From Terriglobales bacterium (GTDB taxonomy: Bacteria; Acidobacteriota; Terriglobia; Terriglobales; Acidobacteriaceae): DNA of 64,000 nt. Location of the stretch: contig DASRFG010000037.1 of assembly GCA_035651655.1 (NCBI GenBank), positions 62,001 to 126,000 of the forward strand, in the 5' to 3' direction. Under the pieces are notes generated by a model that was not told where the DNA came from, made no database searches, and saw only the letters and a program-made list of their open reading frames with translations. The position numbers were made by a program, and so were the translations under genes. Below, piece after piece: positions 16,716 to 25,292 of the stretch (the stretch's first letter is position 1; each line of letters begins with the position of its first letter).

Positions 16716-18476
16716 CTAGTGATGCGCGGGTATCGGTGTGGGATCGGTTTGCATGATGTAATCCTTAGCCGCGCCCGGAACACTGTATTCGTAGGGCCCG
16801 TGGTACACCACCGGGGTCTTTCCCCCAAAGTTGTCGTGCGGCGGAGGTGTGGCGGTTGTCCACTCCAGGGTGGTGGCTTCCCAAGGGTTGTCCGTGGCCT
16901 TCTCTCCCTTAAACATGCTGTAGAACAGATTGAAGATGAAGATCAGCTGCGCGGCAATGGTGATCACTGCTGCAAAAGTAATGAACTTGTGAACGGGAAT
17001 GAGTGGCGCCAGAAACTTCAGTTCGGTAAATTGCGAGTAGCGCCGCGGATTTCCTGCCATCCCCAGGTAGTGCATCGGCATGAAGATCGCATACGTGCCG
17101 ATGAACGTGAATACAAAATGGATGATGCCCATCGTGTTGTTCATCATCCTGCCGAACATCTTGGGGAACCAATAATACGTTCCGGCAAAAATTCCAAAGA
17201 TCGCGGCCACTCCCATGATCAGGTGAAAGTGGCCGACCACGAAGTAGGTATCATGTAGCGGGATGTCAACCGCGGGCTGCGCCAGGAAAGGGCCGCTCAA
17301 TCCACCGGAGACGAACAGCGAAACAAAACCGATGGCGAACAGCATTGGCGTGGTGAACCGTATTTTGCCCTGCCACAGAGTGCCCAGCCAATTAAAGGTC
17401 TTGATCGCTGAGGGCACTCCGATTGCCATGGTCATAACGGAAAACGCGAAGGCCGAGTACGGGCTCATGCCGCTCATGAACATGTGGTGTCCCCACACCA
17501 TGAAGCCGAGCAGCCCGATGCCCAGGATTGCGTACACCATCGCACGATAACCAAAAATCGGCTTGCGCGAAAAAGTAGAAAGCAGCTGCGACGCCACACC
17601 CATGCCCGGCAGGATGGCGATGTAAACCTCGGGGTGGCCGAAGAACCAGAACAGGTGCTGCCACAACAGCGGTGACCCTCCGTTGTGCTTGACCAGATTG
17701 CCGCTTACGACTAAACCGCCAGGAACAAAAAAGCTGGTACCCAGATTGCGGTCCATCAGCATCAGGATGCCAGCCGCCAGCAACACTCCGAATGCTAACA
17801 ATCCCAGAATTGCCGTCACGAACCATGCCCAGCAAGTGAGCGGCATCCGCATCAGCGTCATGCCCTTGGCCCGCAAGTCCAGAACCGTGGTGATGAAGTT
17901 GAGCGCGCCCATCAGTGACGCGCCGCAGAACAACGCGATGCTCACCAGCCATAGGTCCTCGCCCAAGCCTAGTCCCGGCCCGGCGCTAGGAAGCGCGCTC
18001 AAAGTGGCATAGTTCGTCCAGCCGGCAATCGGCGCGCCTCCCGACACGAAGAACGCTGCAATCAGCGCCACAAAGGCAAGAAATGTTGTCCAGAACGACA
18101 GCATGTTCAGGGTCGGGAAGGCCATATCCGGCGCACCGATCTGAATAGGCAGAAAGTAATTGCCGAATCCGCTCTGCGGCGCTGTCGTTAACACGAAGAA
18201 AACCATGATGGTGCCGTGCATGGTCAACAGCATCAGATAGGTTTCCGGTTTGATTTCACCAATTAGAGGAAAGCTGATGCCGGGAGCTATCAGGTGAATG
18301 CGCATCAGCAGAGAAAGGAACATTCCCACAACAACCGCCACCAGCGCCAGAAAGTAATACTGGATGCCGATAACTTTGTGGTCCAGGCTGAAAACGTATT
18401 TGCGTATAAATCCGGTCGGCGCCGCATGCGCGTGCGCTACTGTTCCGTGTGTCGTGCTTGAGCCGTGCGTATCCAT
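16716..18476 (-). CDS. ctaD: Cytochrome c oxidase subunit I (aa3 type, A family)
   Basis: The catalytic subunit of a proton-pumping terminal oxidase that reduces O2 at a haem a3-CuB site. The start at 18476 (586 residues) is chosen because its ATG shares one base with the subunit II stop (TAATG); the frame is open to 18509 but lacks homology there. Twelve helices are evident. The GHPEVYI motif carries the D-channel Glu and a CuB His, WGHHMF gives the two other CuB histidines, and HDTYFVVGHFHLIMG gives the haem ligands. The Glu places it in the A1-like group. Confidence 0.96.
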   Translation of the reverse strand: MDTHGSSTTHGTVAHAHAAPTGFIRKYVFSLDHKVIGIQYYFLALVAVVVGMFLSLLMRIHLIAPGISFPLIGEIKPETYLMLLTMHGTIMVFFVLTTAPQSGFGNYFLPIQIGAPDMAFPTLNMLSFWTTFLAFVALIAAFFVSGGAPIAGWTNYATLSALPSAGPGLGLGEDLWLVSIALFCGASLMGALNFITTVLDLRAKGMTLMRMPLTCWAWFVTAILGLLAFGVLLAAGILMLMDRNLGTSFFVPGGLVVSGNLVKHNGGSPLLWQHLFWFFGHPEVYIAILPGMGVASQLLSTFSRKPIFGYRAMVYAILGIGLLGFMVWGHHMFMSGMSPYSAFAFSVMTMAIGVPSAIKTFNWLGTLWQGKIRFTTPMLFAIGFVSLFVSGGLSGPFLAQPAVDIPLHDTYFVVGHFHLIMGVAAIFGIFAGTYYWFPKMFGRMMNNTMGIIHFVFTFIGTYAIFMPMHYLGMAGNPRRYSQFTELKFLAPLIPVHKFITFAAVITIAAQLIFIFNLFYSMFKGEKATDNPWEATTLEWTTATPPPHDNFGGKTPVVYHGPYEYSVPGAAKDYIMQTDPTPIPAHH

Positions 18477-19279
18477 TATTGCTTCTCCGCCAACTGAGCA
18501 TCGAACCACTTAGTGAACTCTTCCTGGCTTACCACTTTCATCACGCCGTGCATCTTGTAGTGCCCCAGGCCGCACAACTCCGCACACGCGATTTCGTAAT
18601 CGCCCGTCTCTTGGGGTTGGATGTGCATGTGGATCATCAGGCCGGGAACCGCGTCCTGCTTGAATCTCATCTGCGGAATGAAGAAGCTGTGGATCACGTC
18701 CTGAGCGCGCAGTGTGAGGTCAATTTCCTTGTTAACCGGCACGTAAAAAGTTCCGGTCACGAGATCGTCTTTGGAAGCTGGGTCCGAGTCATCGATGCCT
18801 AACGCGGCTGCACCCCCAGCAGAAGCGTCCACCAGCTCCGGACGGGTCTTCCCAAACTTGCCATCCGGTCCAGGGTAGCGGAAGTACCAGGCAAACTGCA
18901 GTCCGGTTACCTCCACCTGTAAAGCGCCAGGTTCAGCGGGATGGAAACGTTCCGCCGCCCAGATGGGACTGCCGACCAGGTTCAATCCAATGAACAGGAT
19001 TGCCGTCAGTGCCGTCCATACCAGCTCCATAGTTGTATTGCCGTGCGAGTAGCTGACCTTGCTTGCCGCGCCGCGGTCACGATAACGCCACACGAATAGT
19101 CCCAGCGCGAGCTGGGCCGCCAAAAACACGATTGCCATGGCGATGAACGTGAGGTGCCACTGATGATCAATATAAGGAGCGCTTGCGGATATTGGGTGCG
19201 GCCACCAATCGCGTGCAACGAAGAAGTAGGAACTCGCAAAAGTGATCAGCCAGATAATGCAGAGGAGCGCGAGGCCCAT
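18476..19279 (-). CDS. ctaC: Cytochrome c oxidase subunit II
   Basis: A 267-residue protein with two N-terminal membrane helices and a periplasmic cupredoxin domain holding the dinuclear CuA centre. The ligands are visible: the His in DVIHSFFIP and the C-x3-C-x3-H-x2-M set in CAELCGLGHYKMHG. It accepts electrons from a soluble cytochrome c; no covalently attached haem c motif is present. It is the first gene of the II-I-III-III-IV operon and overlaps subunit I by one base. The frame begins at MGLALLCI and the first helix is short, so the start could differ slightly. Confidence 0.95.
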   Translation of the reverse strand: MGLALLCIIWLITFASSYFFVARDWWPHPISASAPYIDHQWHLTFIAMAIVFLAAQLALGLFVWRYRDRGAASKVSYSHGNTTMELVWTALTAILFIGLNLVGSPIWAAERFHPAEPGALQVEVTGLQFAWYFRYPGPDGKFGKTRPELVDASAGGAAALGIDDSDPASKDDLVTGTFYVPVNKEIDLTLRAQDVIHSFFIPQMRFKQDAVPGLMIHMHIQPQETGDYEIACAELCGLGHYKMHGVMKVVSQEEFTKWFDAQLAEKQ

Positions 19280-19581
19280 CCCCTAGCCTCCATGACCGCA
19301 GATTTTTGCTGCTGGACTGCAATTTACCGCCCTCAATTTTAAAAAGGTTTGGGTCGGCTGAGAAGCATACCACAAGCTTTAGTGGCAAACGCAAGATGAG
19401 ATTATGGCCGGACGATGTTGGTTAAATTGTGCTTCAGCCGTCCCTCCCGGACTCTCGTTCTGAGGTGCAAAGTTTCCCCCACTTCAGTGGCGGGTCAACA
19501 GCCCTCCCCGCGGCCGGCATCCAACTCTCTTTGTACCCGGTCAGTTCAGGTTGAGAGTGATTTTCGATCCAGGAGGAATTA
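19280..19581. other. Gene-free divergent region between oxidase operon and M48 gene
   Basis: These 302 bases separate the oxidase operon (leftward) and the M48 lipoprotein gene (rightward), so promoters for both should lie here. Only the ribosome binding site AGGAGG six bases before the ATG at 19582 is clear. No RNA gene, repeat or credible small reading frame was seen. Confidence 0.6.
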
Positions 19582-20997
19582 ATGGGGCGTAATCGGCGAT
19601 TTTCGATCACCTTGCTTGCAATCTTCCTCGCCGGCTTGGTCGCGTGTGCCACGCACAACATCGTGCAGGCACCGACGGGTCGTTTTCAACTGCAACCTGG
19701 GTTCAACCAGTTCTCACCACAGCAGGACATCCAGCTAGGACAGCAAGCCGCCGCTGAAGTGAACCGCACCATGCCCATCCTGCCGGAGTCCAGCCCGGTG
19801 ACCCAGTACGTTCAGCGAATTGGAAAAGAACTGGCGGCGCATGCTCCGGGGGACATCAAATGGCCGTTCAGCTTTCATGTAGTGAATCAGAAAGAAATCA
19901 ACGCCTTTGCACTGCCCGGCGGCCCCATTTACATCAACCTCGGTACCATCCAGGCGGCAGATGATGAGGCGGAACTCGCCGGCGTAATCGCGCATGAAAC
20001 ATCGCACGTGGTACTTCGACACTCGACGCAGCAGGCCAGCAAAGCAGCAATTGCGCAATTGCCGCTGGCAGTGTTGGGCGGAGTGCTGCCGCAAGGAGCA
20101 GCAGGACAATTGGCTCGGCTGGGTATTTCCTTTGGCGCGCAATCCGTATTTCTGAAATATTCACGCGATGCCGAGCGCGAGGCCGACCTGCTGGGATCTC
20201 AAATCATGTACGACACCGGGTACGACCCGTACTCTATGGCCGAATTCTTCACCAAGCTGGAAAAGCAGGGCGGACCGGGCGCGCCTCAGTTCCTGAGCGA
20301 CCACCCCAGTCCCGGCAATCGCGTGGAGGTAGTCAAAGAGGCGATCAGCAAATATCCCAAGAAAAATTATCGCAAGAACAGCGCCGAGTTCGAGCGAATC
20401 AAGTCGGTAGTGGCCAGCATGAAGCCGCTGACCGCGCAGCAGGTTGCGCAGTACCAGCAGCAGCACCAGCAACAGTCACAGGCCGCAATCAGCAACGTCA
20501 ACCCCGCCGACATAATGCCCAGCAGCAGCTTCCAGACGCTCGATCACAGCGCGTTCCAGATTTCGTACCCTTCGAATTGGAAAGCCTTCGGCGATCAGAA
20601 CACGAGCGTGACGATCGCGCCGGAAGCAGGTGTGAGCCAGAATGCAATTGCCTATGGTGTGGTGATCAGCGGCTTCAAGCCGCAGCAGGGCACACAGTCC
20701 ATCGAACAGGCCACGCAGGAGCTGGTGCAGTTCCTGTTGCAGTCGAACCCGCAAATGAAAGTTGCCAGCCAGATGCAGACGATCAATGTTAACGGTGTGC
20801 AAGGCGACAACGTGACCTTGCTCGGGCCTTCGCCAATCCAGAGCGACAGTGGGACGCTAGCAGAGCGGGATCAGGTGGTAACTGTGCCGCGTCCGGACGG
20901 GAGCGTGCTGTTCCTGATTTTTATCGCGCCGCAACGCGACTTCGACAAGCTCACCCCCGCGTTCCAGCAGATGCTGCAGAGTCTGAGGGTGAAGTGA
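19582..20997 (+). CDS. M48-family zinc metalloprotease lipoprotein
   Basis: A 471-residue lipoprotein: signal sequence with lipobox LVAC (Cys22), then an M48 peptidase domain with zinc motif HETSH (138-142) and the third ligand in DAEREADLLG (about 196-205). It resembles periplasmic M48 proteases such as BepA/LoiP that watch over outer-membrane protein assembly. The C-terminal 170 residues, after a Gln-rich linker (QQHQQQSQ), form a separate domain with no clear catalytic motif, perhaps PsbP/DcrB-like. A strong AGGAGG precedes the ATG. Confidence 0.9.
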   Translation: MGRNRRFSITLLAIFLAGLVACATHNIVQAPTGRFQLQPGFNQFSPQQDIQLGQQAAAEVNRTMPILPESSPVTQYVQRIGKELAAHAPGDIKWPFSFHVVNQKEINAFALPGGPIYINLGTIQAADDEAELAGVIAHETSHVVLRHSTQQASKAAIAQLPLAVLGGVLPQGAAGQLARLGISFGAQSVFLKYSRDAEREADLLGSQIMYDTGYDPYSMAEFFTKLEKQGGPGAPQFLSDHPSPGNRVEVVKEAISKYPKKNYRKNSAEFERIKSVVASMKPLTAQQVAQYQQQHQQQSQAAISNVNPADIMPSSSFQTLDHSAFQISYPSNWKAFGDQNTSVTIAPEAGVSQNAIAYGVVISGFKPQQGTQSIEQATQELVQFLLQSNPQMKVASQMQTINVNGVQGDNVTLLGPSPIQSDSGTLAERDQVVTVPRPDGSVLFLIFIAPQRDFDKLTPAFQQMLQSLRVK

Positions 20998-21023
20998 GAA
21001 TGCTTCACCACGGGCGAAACATT

Positions 21024-21210
21024 TTAACCACAGAGGACACAGAGAACACAGAGAGATAAAACAAAGAAACTACTCACCACAAGGACACGAAGTTTCACGA
21101 AGGATTAACTGCGTTTGTGTTTTTTCGAAACAACCTCTGTGTACTCTGTGGCCTCTGTGGTTAAAGCTTTTTGATCTTGCTTGGTGAACCTTCGTCTGCT
21201 TTGTGGTGAG
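21024..21210. repeat. Inverted pair of dispersed CTCTGTGG-type repeats
   Basis: Two nested inverted-repeat arms surround a short centre. Outer arm ACCACAGAGGACACAGAG (21028-21045) faces CTCTGTG...CCTCTGTGGT (21135-21161), and CACCACAAGGACACGAAG (21075-21092) faces CTTCGTCTGCTTTGTGGTG (21191-21209). Related single arms recur at 27755, 30990, 34590 and 34710, always between genes. It looks like a miniature, non-coding dispersed element. Confidence 0.75.
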
Positions 21211-21230
21211 CAGATATCCACGTCTATAAT
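21201..21230 (+). promoter_or_regulatory. Promoter of aminotransferase gene, probably leaderless
   Basis: TTGTGG (21201-21206) and TATAAT (21225-21230) are 18 bp apart. The ATG at 21242 is only 11 bases after the -10 box, so transcription should begin at or next to the start codon. No ribosome binding site is present, in agreement with a leaderless mRNA. The -35 box lies within the repeat arm. Confidence 0.6.
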
Positions 21231-21241
21231 CAGATCATTGA

Positions 21242-22438
21242 ATGGCGATCAACACCAAAACAATTCCTCAGTTGCGCCTGGCTAAGCGCATGTCTCGGCT
21301 GGGCACCGAGACGGCTTTTGAAGTTCTTGTAAAGGCCCGCGCGCTGGAGAAGCAAGGCAAGAACATCGTCCACCTTGAGATCGGCGAGCCCGATTTCGAT
21401 ACTCCACCCAACATAGTTGAATCCGCTGTTGATGCCTTGCACAAAGGTTGGACGCATTACGGGCCTTCTGCTGGCCTACCAGAACTGCGTCAGGCGATTG
21501 CGGAAGATGTAAGCCGCAGCCGTCGCGTGCCGGTTACGGCCGAGGAAGTAGTCGTCGTCCCCGGCGGCAAGCCGATTATTTTCTTTTTGATTCTGGCGTT
21601 AGTTGAAGAGGGAGACGAAGTAATTTATCCCAATCCCGGCTTCCCGATTTACGAGTCCATGATCCATTTTATGGGCGCGAAAGCGGTGCCTATTCGCCTG
21701 CAGGAGGAACTCGATTTTCGCCTGGACGTGAACGAACTGGCTGACCTGATCACCGACCGAACCAAACTCATCATTCTTAATTCACCGCAAAATCCCACGG
21801 GCGGGGTGCTCAGCGAGCGCGACGTGCGCGACATTGCCGCTGCCATTGGCGATCGCGACATCATGGTGCTTTCGGACGAAATTTACAGCCGCCTGATCTT
21901 TGACGGCTCGCATCATTCGATAATTTCGCAGGACGGATTCAAAGAACGCACCGTGCTGCTCGACGGCTTCTCCAAAACTTATGCCATGACCGGCTGGCGA
22001 ATGGGATATGGGGTGATGCGCGCCGACCTGGCCGCGCACATGGCGCGCCTGATGACGAACTCCAACTCCTGCACTGCGAGCTTCACCCAAGTCGCAGGGG
22101 TTGAGGCGGTGCGCGGCGATCAGTCATCCGTCGAGCACATGCGGCAGGAATTTCAGCATCGGCGCGACGTATTTGTGCAGGGTATCAACCGCATCCCCGG
22201 ATTTTCCTGCCGGTTGCCTAAAGGTGCGTTCTACGCTTTCCCTAACATCAAGCGGACAGGCTGGGCTTCGAAGAAGCTGGCTGACGCGTTGCTCGAACAG
22301 GCTGGCGTGGCTTGCCTCTCCGGCACTGCCTTCGGCGATTTTGGCGAGGGCTATTTGCGCTTCAGCGTAGCCAACTCAATTGAGAATATCCAGAGCGCCC
22401 TGCAGCGGATCGAGCAGTGGAGCAAGAAAAATCTATAA
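21242..22438 (+). CDS. Class I/II PLP-dependent aminotransferase
   Basis: A 398-residue fold-type I aminotransferase of the aspartate aminotransferase family. Visible elements are the substrate-side HLEIGEPDFDTP motif, NSPQNPTGGVLS (the family's NPxNPTG), the Asp/Tyr pair in LSDEIYSRLIFDG, and the PLP-binding Lys in DGFSKTYAMTGWRMGY. The C-terminal arginine motif YLRFSVANS binds the substrate carboxylate. Exact amino-acid specificity cannot be read. It may be co-transcribed with the selenoprotein gene 79 bases downstream, but no functional link is known. Confidence 0.93.
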   Translation: MAINTKTIPQLRLAKRMSRLGTETAFEVLVKARALEKQGKNIVHLEIGEPDFDTPPNIVESAVDALHKGWTHYGPSAGLPELRQAIAEDVSRSRRVPVTAEEVVVVPGGKPIIFFLILALVEEGDEVIYPNPGFPIYESMIHFMGAKAVPIRLQEELDFRLDVNELADLITDRTKLIILNSPQNPTGGVLSERDVRDIAAAIGDRDIMVLSDEIYSRLIFDGSHHSIISQDGFKERTVLLDGFSKTYAMTGWRMGYGVMRADLAAHMARLMTNSNSCTASFTQVAGVEAVRGDQSSVEHMRQEFQHRRDVFVQGINRIPGFSCRLPKGAFYAFPNIKRTGWASKKLADALLEQAGVACLSGTAFGDFGEGYLRFSVANSIENIQSALQRIEQWSKKNL

Positions 22439-22517
22439 CTGCTGTGCCTTGCCAGCAGCACTGGAACTCTCCAACTGTGCGAGAATAATGGGATTCACTT
22501 TGCTCCGTGAGGTGCAT

Positions 22518-23084
22518 ATGGCAATCGCATGGCTAAGAGATGTGGATGCTGCTCTAGCGCAGGCCCGTCGCGACGGCAAACCCTTGCTCATTGATTTCAA
22601 CGCTGCTCCGATGTGAGGGGCATGCGCTCGGCTGGATGCCGAGGTCTATCCTGATCCCCGGGTGGAGAGCTTTATTCGGGAGAACTTCATTCCCGTCAAA
22701 ATTCACATCAAGGAACAGCCGCAAGTCTTCCAGCGGTTTGGCGCGCAATGGACGCCGACCATGGTAATTCTTGATTCCGACGGCACAGAGCGATACCGCT
22801 TTGAGGGGTACTTGCCGCCCGATGATTTCCTGGCGCAGCTCAAGTTGGGACTGGCGCACGCAGCATTTGCCCGCGAGCAGTGGCAGGAAGCGGAACGCCG
22901 TTACCGGGAAATTCTCGAACAGCTGCCCAACACCGATGCCGCCGCGGAGGCGCTCTACTGGGCGGGCGTTGCCCGATACAAAGCAACCGGTGACGCCTCG
23001 GCGCTGAAAGAAACCGCTCAGCAATTCCAGAAGAAATACAGCGGAAGCACCTGGGCGAAACGGGCTTCAGTCTGGGCGGCCTGA
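22518..23084 (+). CDS. Thioredoxin-like selenoprotein with UxxC motif (in-frame UGA = Sec33)
   Basis: This 188-residue gene reads through an in-frame TGA at 22614-22616, codon 33. Before it, the protein begins as a thioredoxin-like domain ending LLIDFNAAPM; directly after it comes GACARLD, so the TGA stands where homologues have the first Cys of CxxC, giving U33-G-A-C36. The same frame then stays open to 23084 with good coding sense: a WTPT cis-Pro segment and a C-terminal TPR-like helix pair (from about residue 112). A SECIS-like hairpin follows at the expected distance. ATG at 22518 has GAGG five bases upstream. It is probably a thiol or peroxide reductase. No selA, selB, selC or selD lies in the window. 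Confidence 0.87.
22627..22643 (+). promoter_or_regulatory. Bacterial SECIS element
   Basis: A 17-nt hairpin, CUCGGC-UGGAU-GCCGAG, with a perfect 6-bp stem and a 5-nt loop containing GG. It begins 10 nt after the UGA, and the loop begins 16 nt after it. This matches bacterial SECIS geometry: E. coli fdhF has a 17-nt upper hairpin 11 nt after its UGA, and the loop needs an early G. It would recruit SelB with Sec-tRNA. Confidence 0.82.
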
Positions 23085-23096
23085 TCCCGCGCTCAC

Positions 23097-23125
23097 AAAA
23101 AAAAGGGCCCGGCCAAAGCCGGGCC
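23097..23125 (-). terminator. Rho-independent terminator of the beta-barrel gene
   Basis: On the minus strand GGCCCGGC, a 4-nt loop and GCCGGGCC form a strong 8-bp stem (23106-23125), followed by eight Ts (23097-23104). It ends the leftward barrel gene and lies 12 bases beyond the selenoprotein stop, so it separates the convergent genes. Confidence 0.85.
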
Positions 23126-23158
23126 TGAAGATCGAGTTAGCTAATCGGACGAGCTTGT

Positions 23159-23815
23159 TTAGCGCTTCGAAGCTCCGCCCCAATCACCGAACCGTACCAC
23201 CACACCAGCGGAGACGCGGAAGTTGTTCTGCGTCGCGCTTGCGGTGCTCAAGGTGATTCCAGCAATCGTCGGCAGACCATGGCGGGTCATCAAGTAGTCC
23301 GCACCAGTCGTGATCCCGAAGTGCTTGCTGAAACCGTACTCAAGTCCGCCACCAATTGCGGTTGCGAAAGCACTGTTACTTCCGCTCACGCTTACCGAGC
23401 TTCCGGCAACTGAGGTCGTGCCCGACAAAGACATGCGATCCAGCCCGAAGAGCGCGTGAACGAATGGGTTCGCGCGTCCGGCGCCGAAGCTCATGCGCGG
23501 TCCGAACACAAACGTGTAGTGCTTCTCGGAAGCCGAAACACTGGCCAACAGGCCACCGCTGGTGACGCTAATGCTGTCGGTGTGCGAGAGTCCCGCCACG
23601 TTGCCTTCAATCCCGAACCAGTTGTTCAGGAATGCGGTCGCGCCGGTATTCCAGCCGTTTGCGTTTAGCCGGCCAGTGCTGCCCAAGCCGACGTTCTGGT
23701 CCATGCTTCCGTAGGTGTAACCACCTGTGAACTCTGATTTCGGAACCAGGCTCTGGCCCCAGGCTGTGGAAACCAGGACCGCCATCACTACAACGAGTCC
23801 TTTCAACTTCGACAT
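23159..23815 (-). CDS. Outer-membrane beta-barrel protein (opacity/OmpA-like barrel)
   Basis: A 218-residue protein with a signal peptide (VVVMAVLVSTAWG-QSLV) and alternating hydrophobic strands typical of a small eight-stranded outer-membrane barrel: FTGGYTYGSMD, FGIEGNVAG, HYTFVFGPRM, NPFVHALFGLD, FATAIGGGLEYGF and FRVSAGVVVRFGDW. It is a porin-like surface protein without an OmpA peptidoglycan domain. The function is unknown. It is monocistronic with its own terminator. Confidence 0.85.
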   Translation of the reverse strand: MSKLKGLVVVMAVLVSTAWGQSLVPKSEFTGGYTYGSMDQNVGLGSTGRLNANGWNTGATAFLNNWFGIEGNVAGLSHTDSISVTSGGLLASVSASEKHYTFVFGPRMSFGAGRANPFVHALFGLDRMSLSGTTSVAGSSVSVSGSNSAFATAIGGGLEYGFSKHFGITTGADYLMTRHGLPTIAGITLSTASATQNNFRVSAGVVVRFGDWGGASKR

Positions 23816-23954
23816 TGTTGTTCTCCCCCGCGAAAAGTTTAAGTTTTTTGCAATGGAACTCGTGTAGTTTCGCGTTTTGGCGCGGACTTCGCCAGATTAC
23901 CGACGTCACGCCAGCGTTAATAATGAACAAACTAGGAGCCTACTCGGTGGCACT

Positions 23955-23970
23955 AAAGTACTTGTACTTT
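23955..23970. promoter_or_regulatory. Palindrome in a divergent promoter region
   Basis: AAAGTAC-TT-GTACTTT is a perfect 7-bp inverted repeat about 140 bp upstream of the beta-barrel start and 145 bp upstream of the dehydrogenase start. It could be an operator for either gene. The regulator is unknown. Confidence 0.35.
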
Positions 23971-24115
23971 CGCGTTGGATTCTCGCCGCGGAGCATGATC
24001 CGCCCTGCTACGCGATGTACCCCCCGCCATTCATTATTGTGTTCTCCAGTACAATGAAAACTTTTCCAGGTTTTTCTGGAAACGTGCTCCTGAAAGCGTG
24101 CTCCTGAAGAGGCTC

Positions 24116-25231
24116 ATGCCAATCAAAAATGGTTTTCGCGTATTCGCTACCTGTGATATTGGGGAATCACTCGATCTGCTTCGCAATCGTGGGTACGAAG
24201 TTGAGGTCTATCCCGAGACTGAGCCGCCACCTAAGCAAGTGATCATCAAGAAAGTCCAGCAGGGAATTGATGGCCTTATCACCACCTTGCGCGATCCCAT
24301 TGATGCCGAAGTCTTCGCAGCGGGAGAAGGCCATCTGAAGGTCGTCGCCCAGATCGCCGTCGGATTCGACAACATCAACCGGGCGGATGCCAACCGTTAC
24401 AAAATCCCGTTTACCCACACCGCTGATGTGCTCACCGAAGCGACCGCCGAGTTTGCCTTTTTCATGGTTGGCGCCTTAGCTCGCAAGATGTGGAGCAGCG
24501 AGAAACTGGTGCGCGAGAAGAAATGGGGGGCCTGGCACCCCTATCTTCCGTTTCTCGGAGACGAGGTCACCGGCAAGACGATAGCCATTATCGGCACTGG
24601 CCGTATTGGGTTGGCGATGATCAAGAAGTGTGCCGGCTTCGACATGAACATTCTGTGCTACGACCCGGCATACCAGAACCACGATTATGTGCGGGCCATC
24701 CAGGAGACCATGGATCTTCGCCACCAGAGCAAGATTTCACCCGAGAAGAACTGGATCAAGTATGCGAGCTTTGACGAAGCAATCCGCGCGGCAGACTACG
24801 TTAGCGTCCATGTGCCGCTCTTGCGTGAAGGCGAAAGCGAGACGCCTACCTATCATCTATTTAACGAGACCAATTTTCGCAAGATGAAGCCCACCGCGTA
24901 CCTGGTAAACACTTCTCGCGGTCCCGTGGTAGATGAAAAGGCGCTCTACCGCGCGCTCAAGGAGAATTGGATTGCAGGCGCGGCCCTCGATGTTTTTGAA
25001 AAAGAGCCGCTGCCCGACGACTCGCTTTTGCGCGATCCTGCCATCGCCGACCGCCTCCGCCTTTTTCATCATTTCGCCAGCGGCGCCAACATCACCCGTC
25101 TCTCAACTGACCCCCAGAAGGGCATGGCTGGCCGCACGGTGCAGGGCCTGATAGATGTTCTAGAAGGGAACTACGGCGGCGACGTTACCAAGATGCCCTA
25201 CGTGGTAAACAAAGAGGCGTTCAAAAAGTAA
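24116..25231 (+). CDS. D-isomer-specific 2-hydroxyacid dehydrogenase (SerA/GyaR-like)
   Basis: A 371-residue NAD-dependent dehydrogenase. The Rossmann motif is IIGTGRIG, and the catalytic residues can be placed: Arg in VNTSRGPVVDE, Glu in DVFEKEP and His in LFHHFASGAN. The first part carries the VAQIAVGFDNIN pattern of the family. The start at 24116 (MPIKNGF) has AGAGG just upstream; an ATG at 24098 gives six further residues. There is an insertion around residues 190-210 (DLRHQSKISPEKNW). Candidate substrates include phosphoglycerate, glyoxylate or hydroxypyruvate; the sequence alone does not decide. Confidence 0.88.
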   Translation: MPIKNGFRVFATCDIGESLDLLRNRGYEVEVYPETEPPPKQVIIKKVQQGIDGLITTLRDPIDAEVFAAGEGHLKVVAQIAVGFDNINRADANRYKIPFTHTADVLTEATAEFAFFMVGALARKMWSSEKLVREKKWGAWHPYLPFLGDEVTGKTIAIIGTGRIGLAMIKKCAGFDMNILCYDPAYQNHDYVRAIQETMDLRHQSKISPEKNWIKYASFDEAIRAADYVSVHVPLLREGESETPTYHLFNETNFRKMKPTAYLVNTSRGPVVDEKALYRALKENWIAGAALDVFEKEPLPDDSLLRDPAIADRLRLFHHFASGANITRLSTDPQKGMAGRTVQGLIDVLEGNYGGDVTKMPYVVNKEAFKK

Positions 25232-25292
25232 CGGGCCTCTGAACCATCAACTCTGGCTCAGAGACCCGCCCATTGCCTTCATTCCGCGGCGT

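Noticed and set aside
18477-18509. Eleven extra N-terminal residues of oxidase subunit I
   Set aside because: The ATG at 18476 overlaps the subunit II stop by one base, as expected for coupled oxidase genes.
21024-21210. A CRISPR array
   Set aside because: The repeats are two inverted arms with variable sequence, not regularly spaced direct repeats, and no cas gene is present.
22662-23084. A separate gene starting at GTG 22662
   Set aside because: It would lack the N-terminal half of the thioredoxin domain, has no ribosome binding site, and the upstream sequence joins in frame through a UGA at the first CxxC position followed by a SECIS hairpin.
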